A stretch of 56,571 bases of DNA, taken from positions 1 through 56,571 of the forward strand of contig QKCL01000082.1 in the NCBI GenBank assembly GCA_003246895.1, read 5' to 3'. The notes beneath the pieces are model-generated. The model saw only the letters and a program-made list of their open reading frames with translations, did no database searches and was not told the origin of the DNA. Shown here piece after piece: positions 25,470 to 34,514 of the stretch. The DNA is from Spirochaetota bacterium. GTDB lineage: Bacteria > Spirochaetota > UBA4802 > UBA5550. The position numbers and the translations under genes are program-made. Every line of letters starts with the position of its first letter. Within the stretch, counting starts at the first letter, position 1.

Positions 25470-28400
25470 ATGTCTAATAAAACTATGAAGTCAATGGACG
25501 GTAATATGGCTGCGGCCCACGTAGCCTATGCTTTTACTGAAGTTACCGCCATTTATCCAATTACACCTTCTTCGCCGATGGCTGAGCATGTTGATGAATG
25601 GGCATCTCATGGCAAAAAGAATATATTTGGAAATGTAGTTAAAGTTGCAGAATTACAGTCGGAAGCAGGTGCATCCGGTGCTGTACACGGGTCACTTCAG
25701 GGTGGAGCCCTGACAACGACTTTTACAGCATCTCAGGGACTTCTTCTGATGATTCCTAATATGTACAAGATAGCCGGGGAGCTGCTTCCTGGAGTTTTCC
25801 ATGTTTCTGCAAGAAGCCTTGCTGCACAGGCGCTTTCCATTTTTGGAGATCACGCTGATATCTATGCAGCCAGGCAGACCGGATTTGCAATGCTTGCCAG
25901 CGGCAGTGTTCAGGAGGTTATGGACCTTGGAAGTATCGCGCACCTTGCGGCAATAAAAAGCCGAGTGCCTTTTATGCATTTCTTTGACGGATTCAGAACA
26001 TCCCATGAAATACAGAAAGTTGAAGTCATAGACTATGACGATCTGAAAGGTCTTATTGATTATGATGCTGTTGTGAGATTCAGAAAGAATGCCCTTAATC
26101 CGGAACATCCTGTAACAAGGGGAACTGCACAGAATCCTGATATATACTTCCAGGCAAGAGAAGCTGCAAATCCTTTCTATAACAGCCTCGATGACACAGT
26201 AGCTGATTATATGAAGGAGATCAGTAAAATTACCGGCAGAGACTACAAGCCCTTTGTTTATTACGGAGCTCCTGACGCAGAAAATATAATCATTGCCATG
26301 GGATCTGTTACAGATACAATCAAGGAAGTAGTTGATTACCTGAATGCAAAGGGAGAAAAGGTCGGTCTTGTCTGTGTACACCTGTACAGGCCATTCTCCG
26401 CTAAATATCTACTTAATGTGGTTCCGTCGTCCGTTAAACGTATAGCCGTACTTGACAGAACAAAGGAGCCGGGCGCAAATGGCGAGCCTCTCTATCTTGA
26501 TATCAGAGATGTATATTATGGAAAAGAAAATGCTCCACTCATTGTTGGGGGCAGGTACGGTCTTTCTTCAAAAGACACAATTCCTTCTATGATTGCATCA
26601 GTATATGATAATCTTAAACTTCCTGAACCAAAGAACAGATTTACAGTCGGTATCGTCGATGATGTGACCTTTACATCCCTTCCAGTTGGGGAGACTCTTG
26701 ATGTTGCCCCGGCAGGTACAATCCAGGCTAAATTCTTTGGAATTGGTTCCGACGGAACTGTCGGTGCGAATAAAAACTCCATAAAGATTATCGGAGACAC
26801 TACTGATCTTTACGCACAGGCTTACTTTGCCTATGATTCCAAGAAATCCGGCGGTGTTACTGTATCACATTTGAGATTTGGTAAGGAGCCCATAAGGTCT
26901 ACCTACCTGATTACAAAACCTGATTTTGTAGCATGCCACGTTCCTGCATATCTTGACAGCTACGATATCCTAAAGGGACTGAAAAAGAATGGAACTTTCC
27001 TTCTTAACAGTATGTGGTCACCTGAGGAGACTGTTGAAAGAGTGCCTGATAATATCAAGAAGTACCTGGCAGATAATGAAATTAAGTTTTACATGATAAA
27101 TGCCTACGAAATTGCTGACAAAATTGGACTTGGAAACAGGACAAATACAATTATGCAGTCTGCATTCTTTAAACTTGCCAATGTTATTCCATATGAAGAT
27201 GCTGTCCGTGAGATGAAGAGTGCTATTAAAAAGTCATACGGAAGCAAGGGTGATGATATTGTAAAAATGAATAATGCCGCTGTTGACAGTGGTGCTGACG
27301 GTCTGGTTGAAATTCCGGTTCCTGCTGAATGGAAGAACCTTTCTGCAGATTCGAGAAAAAAACGTGAAGGTGTCCCTGAATTCGTCCGTGATATAGCAGA
27401 TCCGATCAATAACCTCGATGGTGATCTCCTGCCTGTAAGCGCCTTTGTTGGCAGGGAAGATGGAACATTTCCATCCGGAACAACAGCCTATGAGAAGAGA
27501 GGGGTTGCGGTAAACGTTCCAGAGTGGATTCCTGAAAACTGTATACAGTGTAACCAGTGTGCTTATGTATGTCCTCATGCGGTTATCAGACCATTTCTAC
27601 TTGATGAGAAAGAAGCTGCATCTGTTCCTGCAGGAACAAAACTTGTAGAGGCAAAAGGTAAAGGTCTTGAGGGGCTGAAGTTTAAGATACAGGTAAGTCC
27701 TCTTGACTGTACAGGATGCGGTAACTGTGCGGATGTATGTCCTGCAAAAACAAAAGCTCTTGAAATGAAGCCGCTTGACAGTCAGATGGAAGAAAAAGAG
27801 AGATGGGACTATATGCACGGAAATGTGACATATAAAGATACATTCATGGCTAAAAATACCGTTAAGGGAAGCCAGTTTGCTCAGCCTCTGTTCGAATTTT
27901 CCGGAGCCTGCGGCGGTTGCGGGGAGACTCCGTATATAAAACTCATTACACAGCTTTTTGGAGACAGAATGGTTGTTGCCAATGCAACAGGCTGTTCGTC
28001 AATATACGGCGGTTCTGCTCCTTCTACTCCTTACTGTACAAATGCAGCCGGACATGGACCAGCATGGGCGAATTCGCTTTTTGAAGATAATGCTGAGTAC
28101 GGTTTCGGTATTCATCTCGGTATAGAACAGATGAAAAACAGACTGAAGGAGCTTGTAGCACAATATGAGGCAAGCGGAAGTTCATCTGAAATCAAAGCTC
28201 TTCTTTCTGAATGGACAGCTAATACAGAGGATGTAGAAAAAACAAAAGATGTTACAGCAAAAGTTGTTCCTCTCCTTGAAAAGGATGGGTCAGATATTGC
28301 AAAGGAAATCCTTGTTCTGAAACAGTATCTCATTAAAAAATCTGTATGGATTTTTGGCGGAGATGGATGGGCATACGATATCGGTTATGGCGGTCTTGAC

Positions 28401-28988
28401 CATGTTGCTGCAATGGGAGAAGATGTTAATATTCTTGTAATGGATACTGAGGTTTATTCAAATACAGGCGGTCAGGCATCCAAGGCTACCCCGACAGCAG
28501 CTATCGCAAAATTTGCGGCGTCTGGAAAGAAAATACGTAAAAAAGATCTTGGTATGATGATGATGTCATACGGCTATGTATATGTTGCCCAGGTTGCCAT
28601 GGGATCAAATCAGGCTCAATATCTTAAGGCTCTGCAGGAGGCTGAAGCTTATCCAGGACCATCTGTGATTATCGCATACGCCCCTTGTATAAATCACGGG
28701 CTTCGTGCCGGAATGGGTAAAACCCAGAATGAAGCAAAGCTCGCAGTAGAATGCGGATACTGGCAGCTCTACAGATATAATCCTCTTCTGGAAAAAGAGG
28801 GCAAGAATCCGTTTATCCTTGATTCCAAGACTCCAGATTACAATAAGTTCCAGGATTTTCTGAAAGGAGAGGTAAGATACACTTCGCTTCTGAAGGAATT
28901 CCCTGAAAATGCTGGTGAGCTCTTTAAGGCTGCAGAGGATAATTCCAAGTGGAGATTTGAGAAGTATAAAAAACTTTCTGAAATGTAA
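25470..28988 (+). CDS. nifJ: Pyruvate:ferredoxin (flavodoxin) oxidoreductase
   Basis: Single-chain enzyme of 1172 residues converting pyruvate and CoA to acetyl-CoA, CO2 and reduced ferredoxin; a core step of anaerobic energy metabolism. Domains in order: pyrimidine-binding TPP domain (AVAYAFTEVTAIYPITPSSPMAEHVDEW region), CoA/transketolase-C-like domain, gamma domain, the double [4Fe-4S] ferredoxin domain with CIQCNQCAYVCP (about residue 690) and CTGCGNCADVCP (about residue 745), and the C-terminal TPP-Mg domain with GGDGWAYDIGYGGLDH (about residue 963). A further CGGCGE near residue 814 begins the proximal cluster site. All key cysteines are present. Strong AAGGAG ribosome site; followed by a terminator. 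Confidence 0.97.
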   Translation: MSNKTMKSMDGNMAAAHVAYAFTEVTAIYPITPSSPMAEHVDEWASHGKKNIFGNVVKVAELQSEAGASGAVHGSLQGGALTTTFTASQGLLLMIPNMYKIAGELLPGVFHVSARSLAAQALSIFGDHADIYAARQTGFAMLASGSVQEVMDLGSIAHLAAIKSRVPFMHFFDGFRTSHEIQKVEVIDYDDLKGLIDYDAVVRFRKNALNPEHPVTRGTAQNPDIYFQAREAANPFYNSLDDTVADYMKEISKITGRDYKPFVYYGAPDAENIIIAMGSVTDTIKEVVDYLNAKGEKVGLVCVHLYRPFSAKYLLNVVPSSVKRIAVLDRTKEPGANGEPLYLDIRDVYYGKENAPLIVGGRYGLSSKDTIPSMIASVYDNLKLPEPKNRFTVGIVDDVTFTSLPVGETLDVAPAGTIQAKFFGIGSDGTVGANKNSIKIIGDTTDLYAQAYFAYDSKKSGGVTVSHLRFGKEPIRSTYLITKPDFVACHVPAYLDSYDILKGLKKNGTFLLNSMWSPEETVERVPDNIKKYLADNEIKFYMINAYEIADKIGLGNRTNTIMQSAFFKLANVIPYEDAVREMKSAIKKSYGSKGDDIVKMNNAAVDSGADGLVEIPVPAEWKNLSADSRKKREGVPEFVRDIADPINNLDGDLLPVSAFVGREDGTFPSGTTAYEKRGVAVNVPEWIPENCIQCNQCAYVCPHAVIRPFLLDEKEAASVPAGTKLVEAKGKGLEGLKFKIQVSPLDCTGCGNCADVCPAKTKALEMKPLDSQMEEKERWDYMHGNVTYKDTFMAKNTVKGSQFAQPLFEFSGACGGCGETPYIKLITQLFGDRMVVANATGCSSIYGGSAPSTPYCTNAAGHGPAWANSLFEDNAEYGFGIHLGIEQMKNRLKELVAQYEASGSSSEIKALLSEWTANTEDVEKTKDVTAKVVPLLEKDGSDIAKEILVLKQYLIKKSVWIFGGDGWAYDIGYGGLDHVAAMGEDVNILVMDTEVYSNTGGQASKATPTAAIAKFAASGKKIRKKDLGMMMMSYGYVYVAQVAMGSNQAQYLKALQEAEAYPGPSVIIAYAPCINHGLRAGMGKTQNEAKLAVECGYWQLYRYNPLLEKEGKNPFILDSKTPDYNKFQDFLKGEVRYTSLLKEFPENAGELFKAAEDNSKWRFEKYKKLSEM

Positions 28989-29006
28989 AAGAAAGACATA
29001 TTAAAT

Positions 29007-29043
29007 AAAAAAGCTGCCTCAAATGAATGGGGCAGCTTTTTTT
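29007..29043 (+). terminator. Bidirectional terminator between nifJ and the structured RNA
   Basis: AAAAAAGCTGCC (29007-29018) pairs perfectly with GGCAGCTTTTTT (29031-29042), with a 12-base loop. A T-run follows on the plus strand for nifJ and, from the A-run, on the minus strand for the RNA candidate that converges on it. Confidence 0.85.
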
Positions 29044-29216
29044 ATACCCGTAGGTGCCGTGTAGTCAGGGGTTTTGAGACCTGTTACCAGGTGGGTTCCC
29101 GCATGCATTATCCGGCCTCCTCTGTTAAGAGTATGGCCTTTAAGTACAAATATTGGGATCCCTTAATTCTCTTAGGTTCAAAACGCGTCAGGACTAATCG
29201 CGAACACCACAGGTAA
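29042..29216 (-). ncRNA. ssrS: Structured non-coding RNA, candidate 6S RNA
   Basis: About 175 bases without a reading frame that fold into one long rod. The ends pair (TACC at 29045-29048 with GGTA at 29212-29215; GGTG at 29052-29055 with CACC at 29206-29209), then AGTC with GACT and GTTTTGAGACC with GGTTCAAAAC, then an internal loop, then GGGTTCCC with GGGATCCC, and an apical hairpin GGCC..CTCT-GTTA-AGAG..GGCC. Rod shape, central bubble and length fit 6S RNA, which binds RNA polymerase. Read on the minus strand it has GTTCGC near the 5' end and GGCACC near the 3' end as in 6S, a promoter at its 5' side and the shared terminator at its 3' side. The family call is an inference; the absence of GGAAGGAAGC excludes SRP RNA. 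Confidence 0.5.
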
Positions 29217-29219
29217 TGT

Positions 29220-29249
29220 AAAATAAAAATAGAGGCCGTAATTAGGCAA
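29220..29249 (-). promoter_or_regulatory. Candidate promoter of the structured RNA
   Basis: On the minus strand TTGCCT (29249-29244) and TATTTT (29225-29220) are 18 bases apart. A start about seven bases on would fall at the first paired base of the rod-like RNA. Confidence 0.35.
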
Positions 29250-29263
29250 GAATTTTTTAATAA

Positions 29264-29292
29264 TTGACATGGAATATTTGGCCGAATAAATT
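29264..29292 (+). promoter_or_regulatory. Promoter of the CfpA-locus first gene
   Basis: Perfect TTGACA (29264-29269), 17-base spacer, TAAATT (29287-29292), 30 bases before the ATG at 29322. Confidence 0.55.
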
Positions 29293-29321
29293 ACTATATA
29301 AACATCAAGGCAAGGACGGAA

Positions 29322-30056
29322 ATGATGCTTAAAGATTATTTTTTGGAAATAAACAAGAAAACCGTAAAAAAAACTGCAGCCAAAAAGGCCGCATCCAAGA
29401 AAACGACATCCAAAAAAGTGACTTCGAAGGGAAGTACCGAAAAGATAGATATAAAATATCTCACAGAGAGGATTTCATCAATATCTCCTTCAAACATAAA
29501 AGTCGGGCCATACAAGCCCATTGACCAGTCAGGTTTTTCACCTGAAGGTGCAGATCTTATTGCATACGAAAATTACTGTGAGGCACTCCCCGAGATTTTT
29601 AATAATTACATTCCATTTGAACTGATAAAGGGAGCGTATTTTTTTGTTGAAGAACTTTCCAAGACCAGTCTTGCTGAGGTATTGAACAGGGTTTCTACGG
29701 TAAAAAGAATAAACAGGTTTGTTGAGTCAGAAAACAGCTTTAATCTTCCATCATTTATTGTCGCAGGCCCTCCTGAAAGTTATTCCCTGCTTGATATTAA
29801 AAACGATCTGACTAATTATTATATCTCAAAGAGTGTGGAGAGTGAATCTGAATTTGAGATTCTGGCTGTTATCAATTACGGTATTATAGTCAAGGACTGG
29901 AATCATGGAGCCAGAAGCTTTATTGCACTGGAAACCGCCGAGGATACACTGATGTGGCTTTTTGTACTCATGAATGAATATCTGGACATTGAAAGAGAAG
30001 AATCATTTGATTTGAGAAGTTATATAAAAAACGAAAAGGTATATAATGAGTATTGA
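29322..30056 (+). CDS. Unknown protein with a lysine-rich histone-like N-terminus
   Basis: A 244-residue cytoplasmic protein. Residues 12-41 are almost only Lys, Ala, Ser and Thr (KKTAAKKAASKKTTSKK), like the tails of bacterial histone H1-like proteins, and may bind nucleic acid or polyanions. The rest is a mixed alpha/beta domain (FNNYIPFELIKGAYFFVEEL, then FEILAVINYGIIVKDWNHGARSF) that I do not recognise. AAGGACGG precedes the start; ATG at 29322 or 29325 are both possible. It has its own promoter and opens the cluster containing the vWA protein and CfpA. A similar tail occurs on TatC in this window. Confidence 0.6.
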   Translation: MMLKDYFLEINKKTVKKTAAKKAASKKTTSKKVTSKGSTEKIDIKYLTERISSISPSNIKVGPYKPIDQSGFSPEGADLIAYENYCEALPEIFNNYIPFELIKGAYFFVEELSKTSLAEVLNRVSTVKRINRFVESENSFNLPSFIVAGPPESYSLLDIKNDLTNYYISKSVESESEFEILAVINYGIIVKDWNHGARSFIALETAEDTLMWLFVLMNEYLDIEREESFDLRSYIKNEKVYNEY

Positions 30057-30134
30057 AAATTAGTGCATAATATTTGTTGACATTGATTTTTAAATGTATT
30101 AGCCTTTAAAAAAGTTAGTTTAATAAAGGGGAAA

Positions 30135-31280
30135 GTGGTGGAGAAAAGAACAAGTTTTAATAAATTAACCCGTCTTTTTGTTTTATTTTCTGTTTCACTT
30201 GTACTTATTCTTAGTTCTGTTAACGCCAGGGCTGAAAACAATAAGGATGTAATCCTTGTTCTTGATACTTCAATGAGTATGATAGGCTATGGCGGCAAAA
30301 ATATCATGCCTGATGTTAAGGACAGCATAAACAAGTATGTTGACGGTTTAAAAGACGGAGATAGAGTTACGTTTATCACCTTTGATAAAGATGTGAAAGT
30401 CTTTCCAACCGTTCTCATTGATGATAAAAATGACAGGGATATCGTAAAGAAATATATTTCGGTAACCGAGGCGAAAGGTGAATGGACCTTTACAATGAAA
30501 ATGCTTAATCAGGTTTTTTCTCTGGCAGACAAGATTTCAAAGGAGAACGGCACCAGTAGAAATCTTGTAATTCTTATAATGACAGACGCACTTGATGATC
30601 CTCCGCCCGGTAAAAGAAAAGACAAGTTTAATCTGAAAAATATTGCAGACCAGTATAGCGGAAAGGACTGGTGGATATATCTGGTAAATCTCGCTAATCT
30701 TAAGGAATCATCAAAGTTGAGGCAGGCTCAGGAAAAACTCAAGGGTGAGCTTTCAAAGATAAGTGAAAATTCCCAAATTGTGGATGGAAGTGATCCATAT
30801 AAGGCAATTAATGAAAAAATTCAGCCTGATATAGCAAAGAAGGAGAGGGTTCAATTTATAATCTTTATTCTTCTGGCATTGGCCGCAGTTCTTGGATGTC
30901 TGCTGGTTCTATTCCTGGTTATAAAGAGAATCAAATCTGTGAAACTTGTCGGCGTTCTTGAATTCTGGAATCATGAGCTTCTCAAACCTGAGGTTGGAGT
31001 TGCACACCTTGAGAGATACAATGCAGGTATGATTATTGTTGGAAGGGTGCCAGGTTGTCAGCTTAAAATAAGGGAATATGAATCACGTATACCATTTACT
31101 TTAAAAGCGTCAAGGATAAATGGTGAGGTGAAAGTTCAGTTACTGGTTCCGGAGGGATTGAATTCCCATTTTAAGAACAAGGAAGCAGGCAATACCCTTG
31201 AAAATGGAGATATTTTCCAGGTTGAAAACTACAGCTTTAGATATTTGGCTGAAAATTTATCTGAAGATAAGAATTTATAA
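30135..31280 (+). CDS. vWA-domain membrane protein with a cytoplasmic FHA-like domain
   Basis: A 381-residue protein. A signal peptide (cleavage after ARA, about residue 33) leads to a von Willebrand A domain (about 37-230) with an intact MIDAS metal site: D44-T-S46-M-S48, Thr118 and Asp151. One membrane helix spans about 241-263. The last 110 residues look like an FHA domain (VGRVPGCQLKI, then NTLENGDIFQVENYSFRY), placed in the cytoplasm by the topology. In T. pallidum the vWA protein TP0750 lies near cfpA, as I recall. GTG start; AAAGGGGAAAG upstream. A TTGACA at 30077-30082 may belong to its promoter, without a clear -10. It may connect periplasmic ligand binding to the cytoplasmic filament. 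Confidence 0.75.
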   Translation: MVEKRTSFNKLTRLFVLFSVSLVLILSSVNARAENNKDVILVLDTSMSMIGYGGKNIMPDVKDSINKYVDGLKDGDRVTFITFDKDVKVFPTVLIDDKNDRDIVKKYISVTEAKGEWTFTMKMLNQVFSLADKISKENGTSRNLVILIMTDALDDPPPGKRKDKFNLKNIADQYSGKDWWIYLVNLANLKESSKLRQAQEKLKGELSKISENSQIVDGSDPYKAINEKIQPDIAKKERVQFIIFILLALAAVLGCLLVLFLVIKRIKSVKLVGVLEFWNHELLKPEVGVAHLERYNAGMIIVGRVPGCQLKIREYESRIPFTLKASRINGEVKVQLLVPEGLNSHFKNKEAGNTLENGDIFQVENYSFRYLAENLSEDKNL

Positions 31281-31329
31281 AAAGATAAATAAAACCTTTA
31301 TTTAAAGGTGTAAAATTATTAAATAAATG

Positions 31330-31359
31330 TTGACATAATAAATATTGAATGATTATATT
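31330..31359 (+). promoter_or_regulatory. Strong promoter of cfpA
   Basis: TTGACA (31330-31335), 18-base spacer, TATATT (31354-31359). It is followed by a roughly 80-base AT-rich leader and a consensus AAGGAGGT ribosome site at 31433-31440, eight bases before the ATG, which fits an abundant protein. Confidence 0.65.
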
Positions 31360-31447
31360 CGTTAATATTAAAAATTATATATTTAACAAATTATTGAAGT
31401 AAATTAAGAAATAACTGTTTTCTTATATATCCAAGGAGGTCTTAAAC

Positions 31448-33430
31448 ATGTCTATAGGTCAATTCCCCAAAAGCCCTAATAAGGTTCACCCTACAGTCCC
31501 AAGTGCGGTTGGTTCGAGGGAATCAATTGTTCAGGAGGGAAGGGATAAAGTTGCTGAGGCTGACCTTATTCTGAATGAAACTTATGATAAAGTTCTGAAT
31601 CACATTCAGACTAAACTCCCAGAGGAAGTTCTTAAGGAACTTGATGTTATGGGTGGCTTAAAAGAGAAGTTATATAATTACATCAACCAGACATATGTAA
31701 ATATGTTTAACAGATATACTGTTACAATGGAAGATGAATTTCTGAAAAAAGTCAGAGACTTTGTAGACAAGGAAGAGGCCAAGGGTTTGGCAAGGTATAC
31801 ACCGAAAGAGATTGTTGAAATTCTCGATAAAGTAGGTGGTGCTGATAAATTCCACACTGGTGAAATTGAAAAATCCATCGTAAACATGTATGGTCACCTT
31901 CAGGGACATATTCAAAGGGGAGTAAACGACCTCGAAGTTGAGACTAACTCAATATTAAGACAAAAAACTGATGTAGGGGCATTCGTACGAGGTGAAAATG
32001 CCTATGCGATCCTTAAATGTGTCTTCAAGGATAATGAATTAAGACCAAAATATGTATATGATGTAAAGCTATCGATCAATATTCTTGAAAGTGAGCTCAT
32101 TAGTCCAATGTATCACTATCAGGTTACTGTTGAATCAATCATGAAAGATACAATACAGAAACATATTCAGGACCTTATTGAAAAGCAGGTTGAAAAGTTT
32201 AACGACGAACTTGTTGATCAGGGTAAAAATGAATTAAATGCAAGCGAAAAGATGTTTGAAAAAGTGAAAAGAATTGAAAATTTCACTGATGATGAGAAGG
32301 AAGATGAAAAGTCAAAAAGATATACAATTCTTGCTAAAAAATTCCTCGATAAAATTGAGGGACTCAGAGCAGAAATTGATGTAGAGGATATGGATCCTCT
32401 TAATGTTCGGGAAAACATCAAGTACATAATTGATGAGGAGAATATCAGAAACAGGGGTTATAACACATGTATTAACTCTATCACTTCAATTCTCGATACA
32501 AGTAAACTCGGTTATCAGGTATGTGATAACATGAAGAATGCAAGGATTTGCAGAATCAGTGAGTATGAAGAAACTGACAAAATGATTCTACCAGATGAAA
32601 GATATACAATAAGAATGGCGTATTATGATCAGAATCAGCTAAAAGAGTCTAAAAAAGAGTATGACAAGCAGGTAGCCGCATTTACAACAGAGATTGGTAT
32701 GGCTTGGGATGTAGTACATGCTCATTATGAATCCAAAAAAAGGTTCAGGTCATTACAGGATTTTGAAGACCTGAGTGCAAGACTTATGAACAAAGAGTGG
32801 AAGAGGCAGAAGAAGGATTATGACACCGATCCTGATAATGTACTCTGGAATGAAATTGGTGAAATGTATATTGAATCAACATTCGTTGAAAAAAATAACA
32901 GAACGTATGAAGACAGATATAAAAACCTTAAGGGAAAACTTACTTATCTTAAAGATAAACTTGCTAAAATGCACGGTTATCAGAACCCTGTTGAGAGAGT
33001 TATTCTTGATGAAAGACTAAGTTTCCTTGAAAAGAGGTTTAACGAGTTTACACATCTTGTTAACCCGCATCATATTCAGCCTGGACTGGTTCTTGATATT
33101 GACATTACAACAATAAAGAGAAAGCAGTATATACTGAAGAGTATGGCAAATGTCCTTAATGAGTTCCTTTACAGTGTATCTAAAGGATTCGCAGATGCTG
33201 CCTTTGCTACATATTCAAGAAGAAGATCTACAGTCAGGGATGATATTTCACAATCATTCGGAGAAGAAGAGATTGGAGAAGATCTTTTTGAAACTGCTTA
33301 CAGATCTGATTCAGGGTCTAATATTGACCTTACTGCTTCTCCTGAAATTTCAGGACAGGTTCAGCTTTCTCCAGATGTTTCTTCAAGAAAATCTAAAAGG
33401 AAAAGTTCCGGCGGTCTGAAAGAACTTTAA
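31448..33430 (+). CDS. cfpA: Cytoplasmic filament protein A
   Basis: A 660-residue, highly charged, mostly helical protein that I recognise as spirochaetal CfpA, the subunit of the ribbon of cytoplasmic filaments that lies under the inner membrane along the flagella. Recognisable stretches include NMYGHLQGHIQRGVNDLE, RQKTDVGAFVRGENAYA and DPLNVRENIKYIIDEENIRN. Length agrees with the treponemal protein (about 680). No signal peptide or membrane helix. The last 60 residues are low-complexity and Ser/Arg/Lys-rich. A consensus ribosome site, a strong promoter and an immediate terminator indicate high, single-gene expression. Recognition is from memory of the family. Confidence 0.75.
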   Translation: MSIGQFPKSPNKVHPTVPSAVGSRESIVQEGRDKVAEADLILNETYDKVLNHIQTKLPEEVLKELDVMGGLKEKLYNYINQTYVNMFNRYTVTMEDEFLKKVRDFVDKEEAKGLARYTPKEIVEILDKVGGADKFHTGEIEKSIVNMYGHLQGHIQRGVNDLEVETNSILRQKTDVGAFVRGENAYAILKCVFKDNELRPKYVYDVKLSINILESELISPMYHYQVTVESIMKDTIQKHIQDLIEKQVEKFNDELVDQGKNELNASEKMFEKVKRIENFTDDEKEDEKSKRYTILAKKFLDKIEGLRAEIDVEDMDPLNVRENIKYIIDEENIRNRGYNTCINSITSILDTSKLGYQVCDNMKNARICRISEYEETDKMILPDERYTIRMAYYDQNQLKESKKEYDKQVAAFTTEIGMAWDVVHAHYESKKRFRSLQDFEDLSARLMNKEWKRQKKDYDTDPDNVLWNEIGEMYIESTFVEKNNRTYEDRYKNLKGKLTYLKDKLAKMHGYQNPVERVILDERLSFLEKRFNEFTHLVNPHHIQPGLVLDIDITTIKRKQYILKSMANVLNEFLYSVSKGFADAAFATYSRRRSTVRDDISQSFGEEEIGEDLFETAYRSDSGSNIDLTASPEISGQVQLSPDVSSRKSKRKSSGGLKEL

Positions 33431-33450
33431 AAAAAAAGAATTATGAATAA

Positions 33451-33487
33451 AAAAAAAGGAGGATTTTCAATCCTCCTTTTTTTTTAT
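33451..33487 (+). terminator. Terminator of cfpA
   Basis: AAAGGAGGATT (33455-33465) and AATCCTCCTTT pair perfectly around a TTC loop, flanked by an A-run and a long T-run. It ends 82 bases before the next gene, which therefore needs its own promoter. Confidence 0.9.
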
Positions 33488-33568
33488 ATAATATTCGAAT
33501 AGTGCTTGTAAAAACGTTATTATAAAGACATTATTTATAAGAGTGTTTAATAAATAGGAGATCATAAT

Positions 33569-34486
33569 ATGGAAACTACATATTTTTCACTAGGTTCAAA
33601 GGCTGCATTTAATAAAGCCTTACGTCATTTTTTTAAAGTTAATGAGGCGGTAGAGGAAGTTGATTCACGTGTAAATATTGCAGATTATATTAACGAGTTA
33701 ATAGATGATGAAGAGATACACCAGGATCAGATTTTGCCGATTATAGGTTCTGTAATCAGGGATAAGTTTGCATACAGCAACAGATCAATAAATATCCCTT
33801 CTAATATAACGAATTTTGATAAAATAATAAATGAAACAGTTAAGTGGACTGCATTGGATATCGTTGCGGTATATTTTACACCTGATGGGCATAGATCGGT
33901 AATTAATCCCAAGGGCCTTGACAGCTGGGAACGTGTCCGTGAGTTATCTGCAGACCAGCTTATTGTGCTCTATGTTAAAGATCTAAAAGAGGATGACAAG
34001 AGTGTTGAGACTGAAGCAATTAAGACTCTTGAAGATCTGATTTTTGGAAAAGATGTCTTCAGCAATAAAAAATTCGTTGATAATACTGTTGCAGAAAAAC
34101 CAAAAGATGTTGTTGCTCAGGAAAAGGTTGTTGCTTCGCAACCGGTGAAGAAAAAGAGAAATATAACACCAAAATATGGAGTTCAGGTTTCAAATGAGTT
34201 GTTTCACAATGGAAATGTTGAAGCCTGGAAAAAAATTGTGGAAAGCTACCATACTAAATATCCGGAACTTGAAGTTCATATTATGTTTGAAGGTGAAGTG
34301 ATAAATGATATAAACTCATTGTTTAAATGGGGAAAAGTTAAGCACGGAGATACCATCTTTTTTCAGGTATCAGGAGAGAATATTTTAGGGGTTTCAAAGC
34401 TTCAAAAGTACCTTTATGAAGGGGCAAGTCCAAGATTTGAGCAGTTCTTAAAGCTTGGTGTTGGTAGAGTTCTAAATCTTTTCTAA
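33569..34486 (+). CDS. Unknown protein with a C-terminal HPr-like domain
   Basis: A 305-residue protein. Residues 1-150 form an unrecognised domain (INELIDDEEIHQDQILPIIG), 160-198 a linker, and about 199-284 align with HPr, the PTS phosphocarrier: YGVQVSNELFHNGNVEAW in place of the GLHxRPA strand and helix, then LEVHIMFEGEVINDINSLFK and HGDTIFFQVSGE, matching the SLF and GDxIxxxxxGE positions. His213 falls on the phosphorylated histidine; the Arg-Pro that follow it in HPr are replaced by Gly-Asn, so phosphorylation is uncertain. It lies between cfpA and the PPDK-like gene, 28 bases before the latter, so a partner relation is likely. In T. pallidum TP0747 has this position, as I recall. Confidence 0.6.
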   Translation: METTYFSLGSKAAFNKALRHFFKVNEAVEEVDSRVNIADYINELIDDEEIHQDQILPIIGSVIRDKFAYSNRSINIPSNITNFDKIINETVKWTALDIVAVYFTPDGHRSVINPKGLDSWERVRELSADQLIVLYVKDLKEDDKSVETEAIKTLEDLIFGKDVFSNKKFVDNTVAEKPKDVVAQEKVVASQPVKKKRNITPKYGVQVSNELFHNGNVEAWKKIVESYHTKYPELEVHIMFEGEVINDINSLFKWGKVKHGDTIFFQVSGENILGVSKLQKYLYEGASPRFEQFLKLGVGRVLNLF

Positions 34487-34514
34487 AAATAATTAATGAT
34501 AGAGGTTGAGGTAT

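Noticed and set aside
25692-26381. 229-codon minus-strand frame inside nifJ
   Set aside because: It mirrors conserved nifJ codons on the other strand; cysteine-rich, no ribosome site, no known domain.
29042-29216. SRP RNA or tmRNA as identity of the structured RNA
   Set aside because: The SRP apical GGAAGGAAGC loop is absent, and there is no tRNA-like end or tag frame as in tmRNA.
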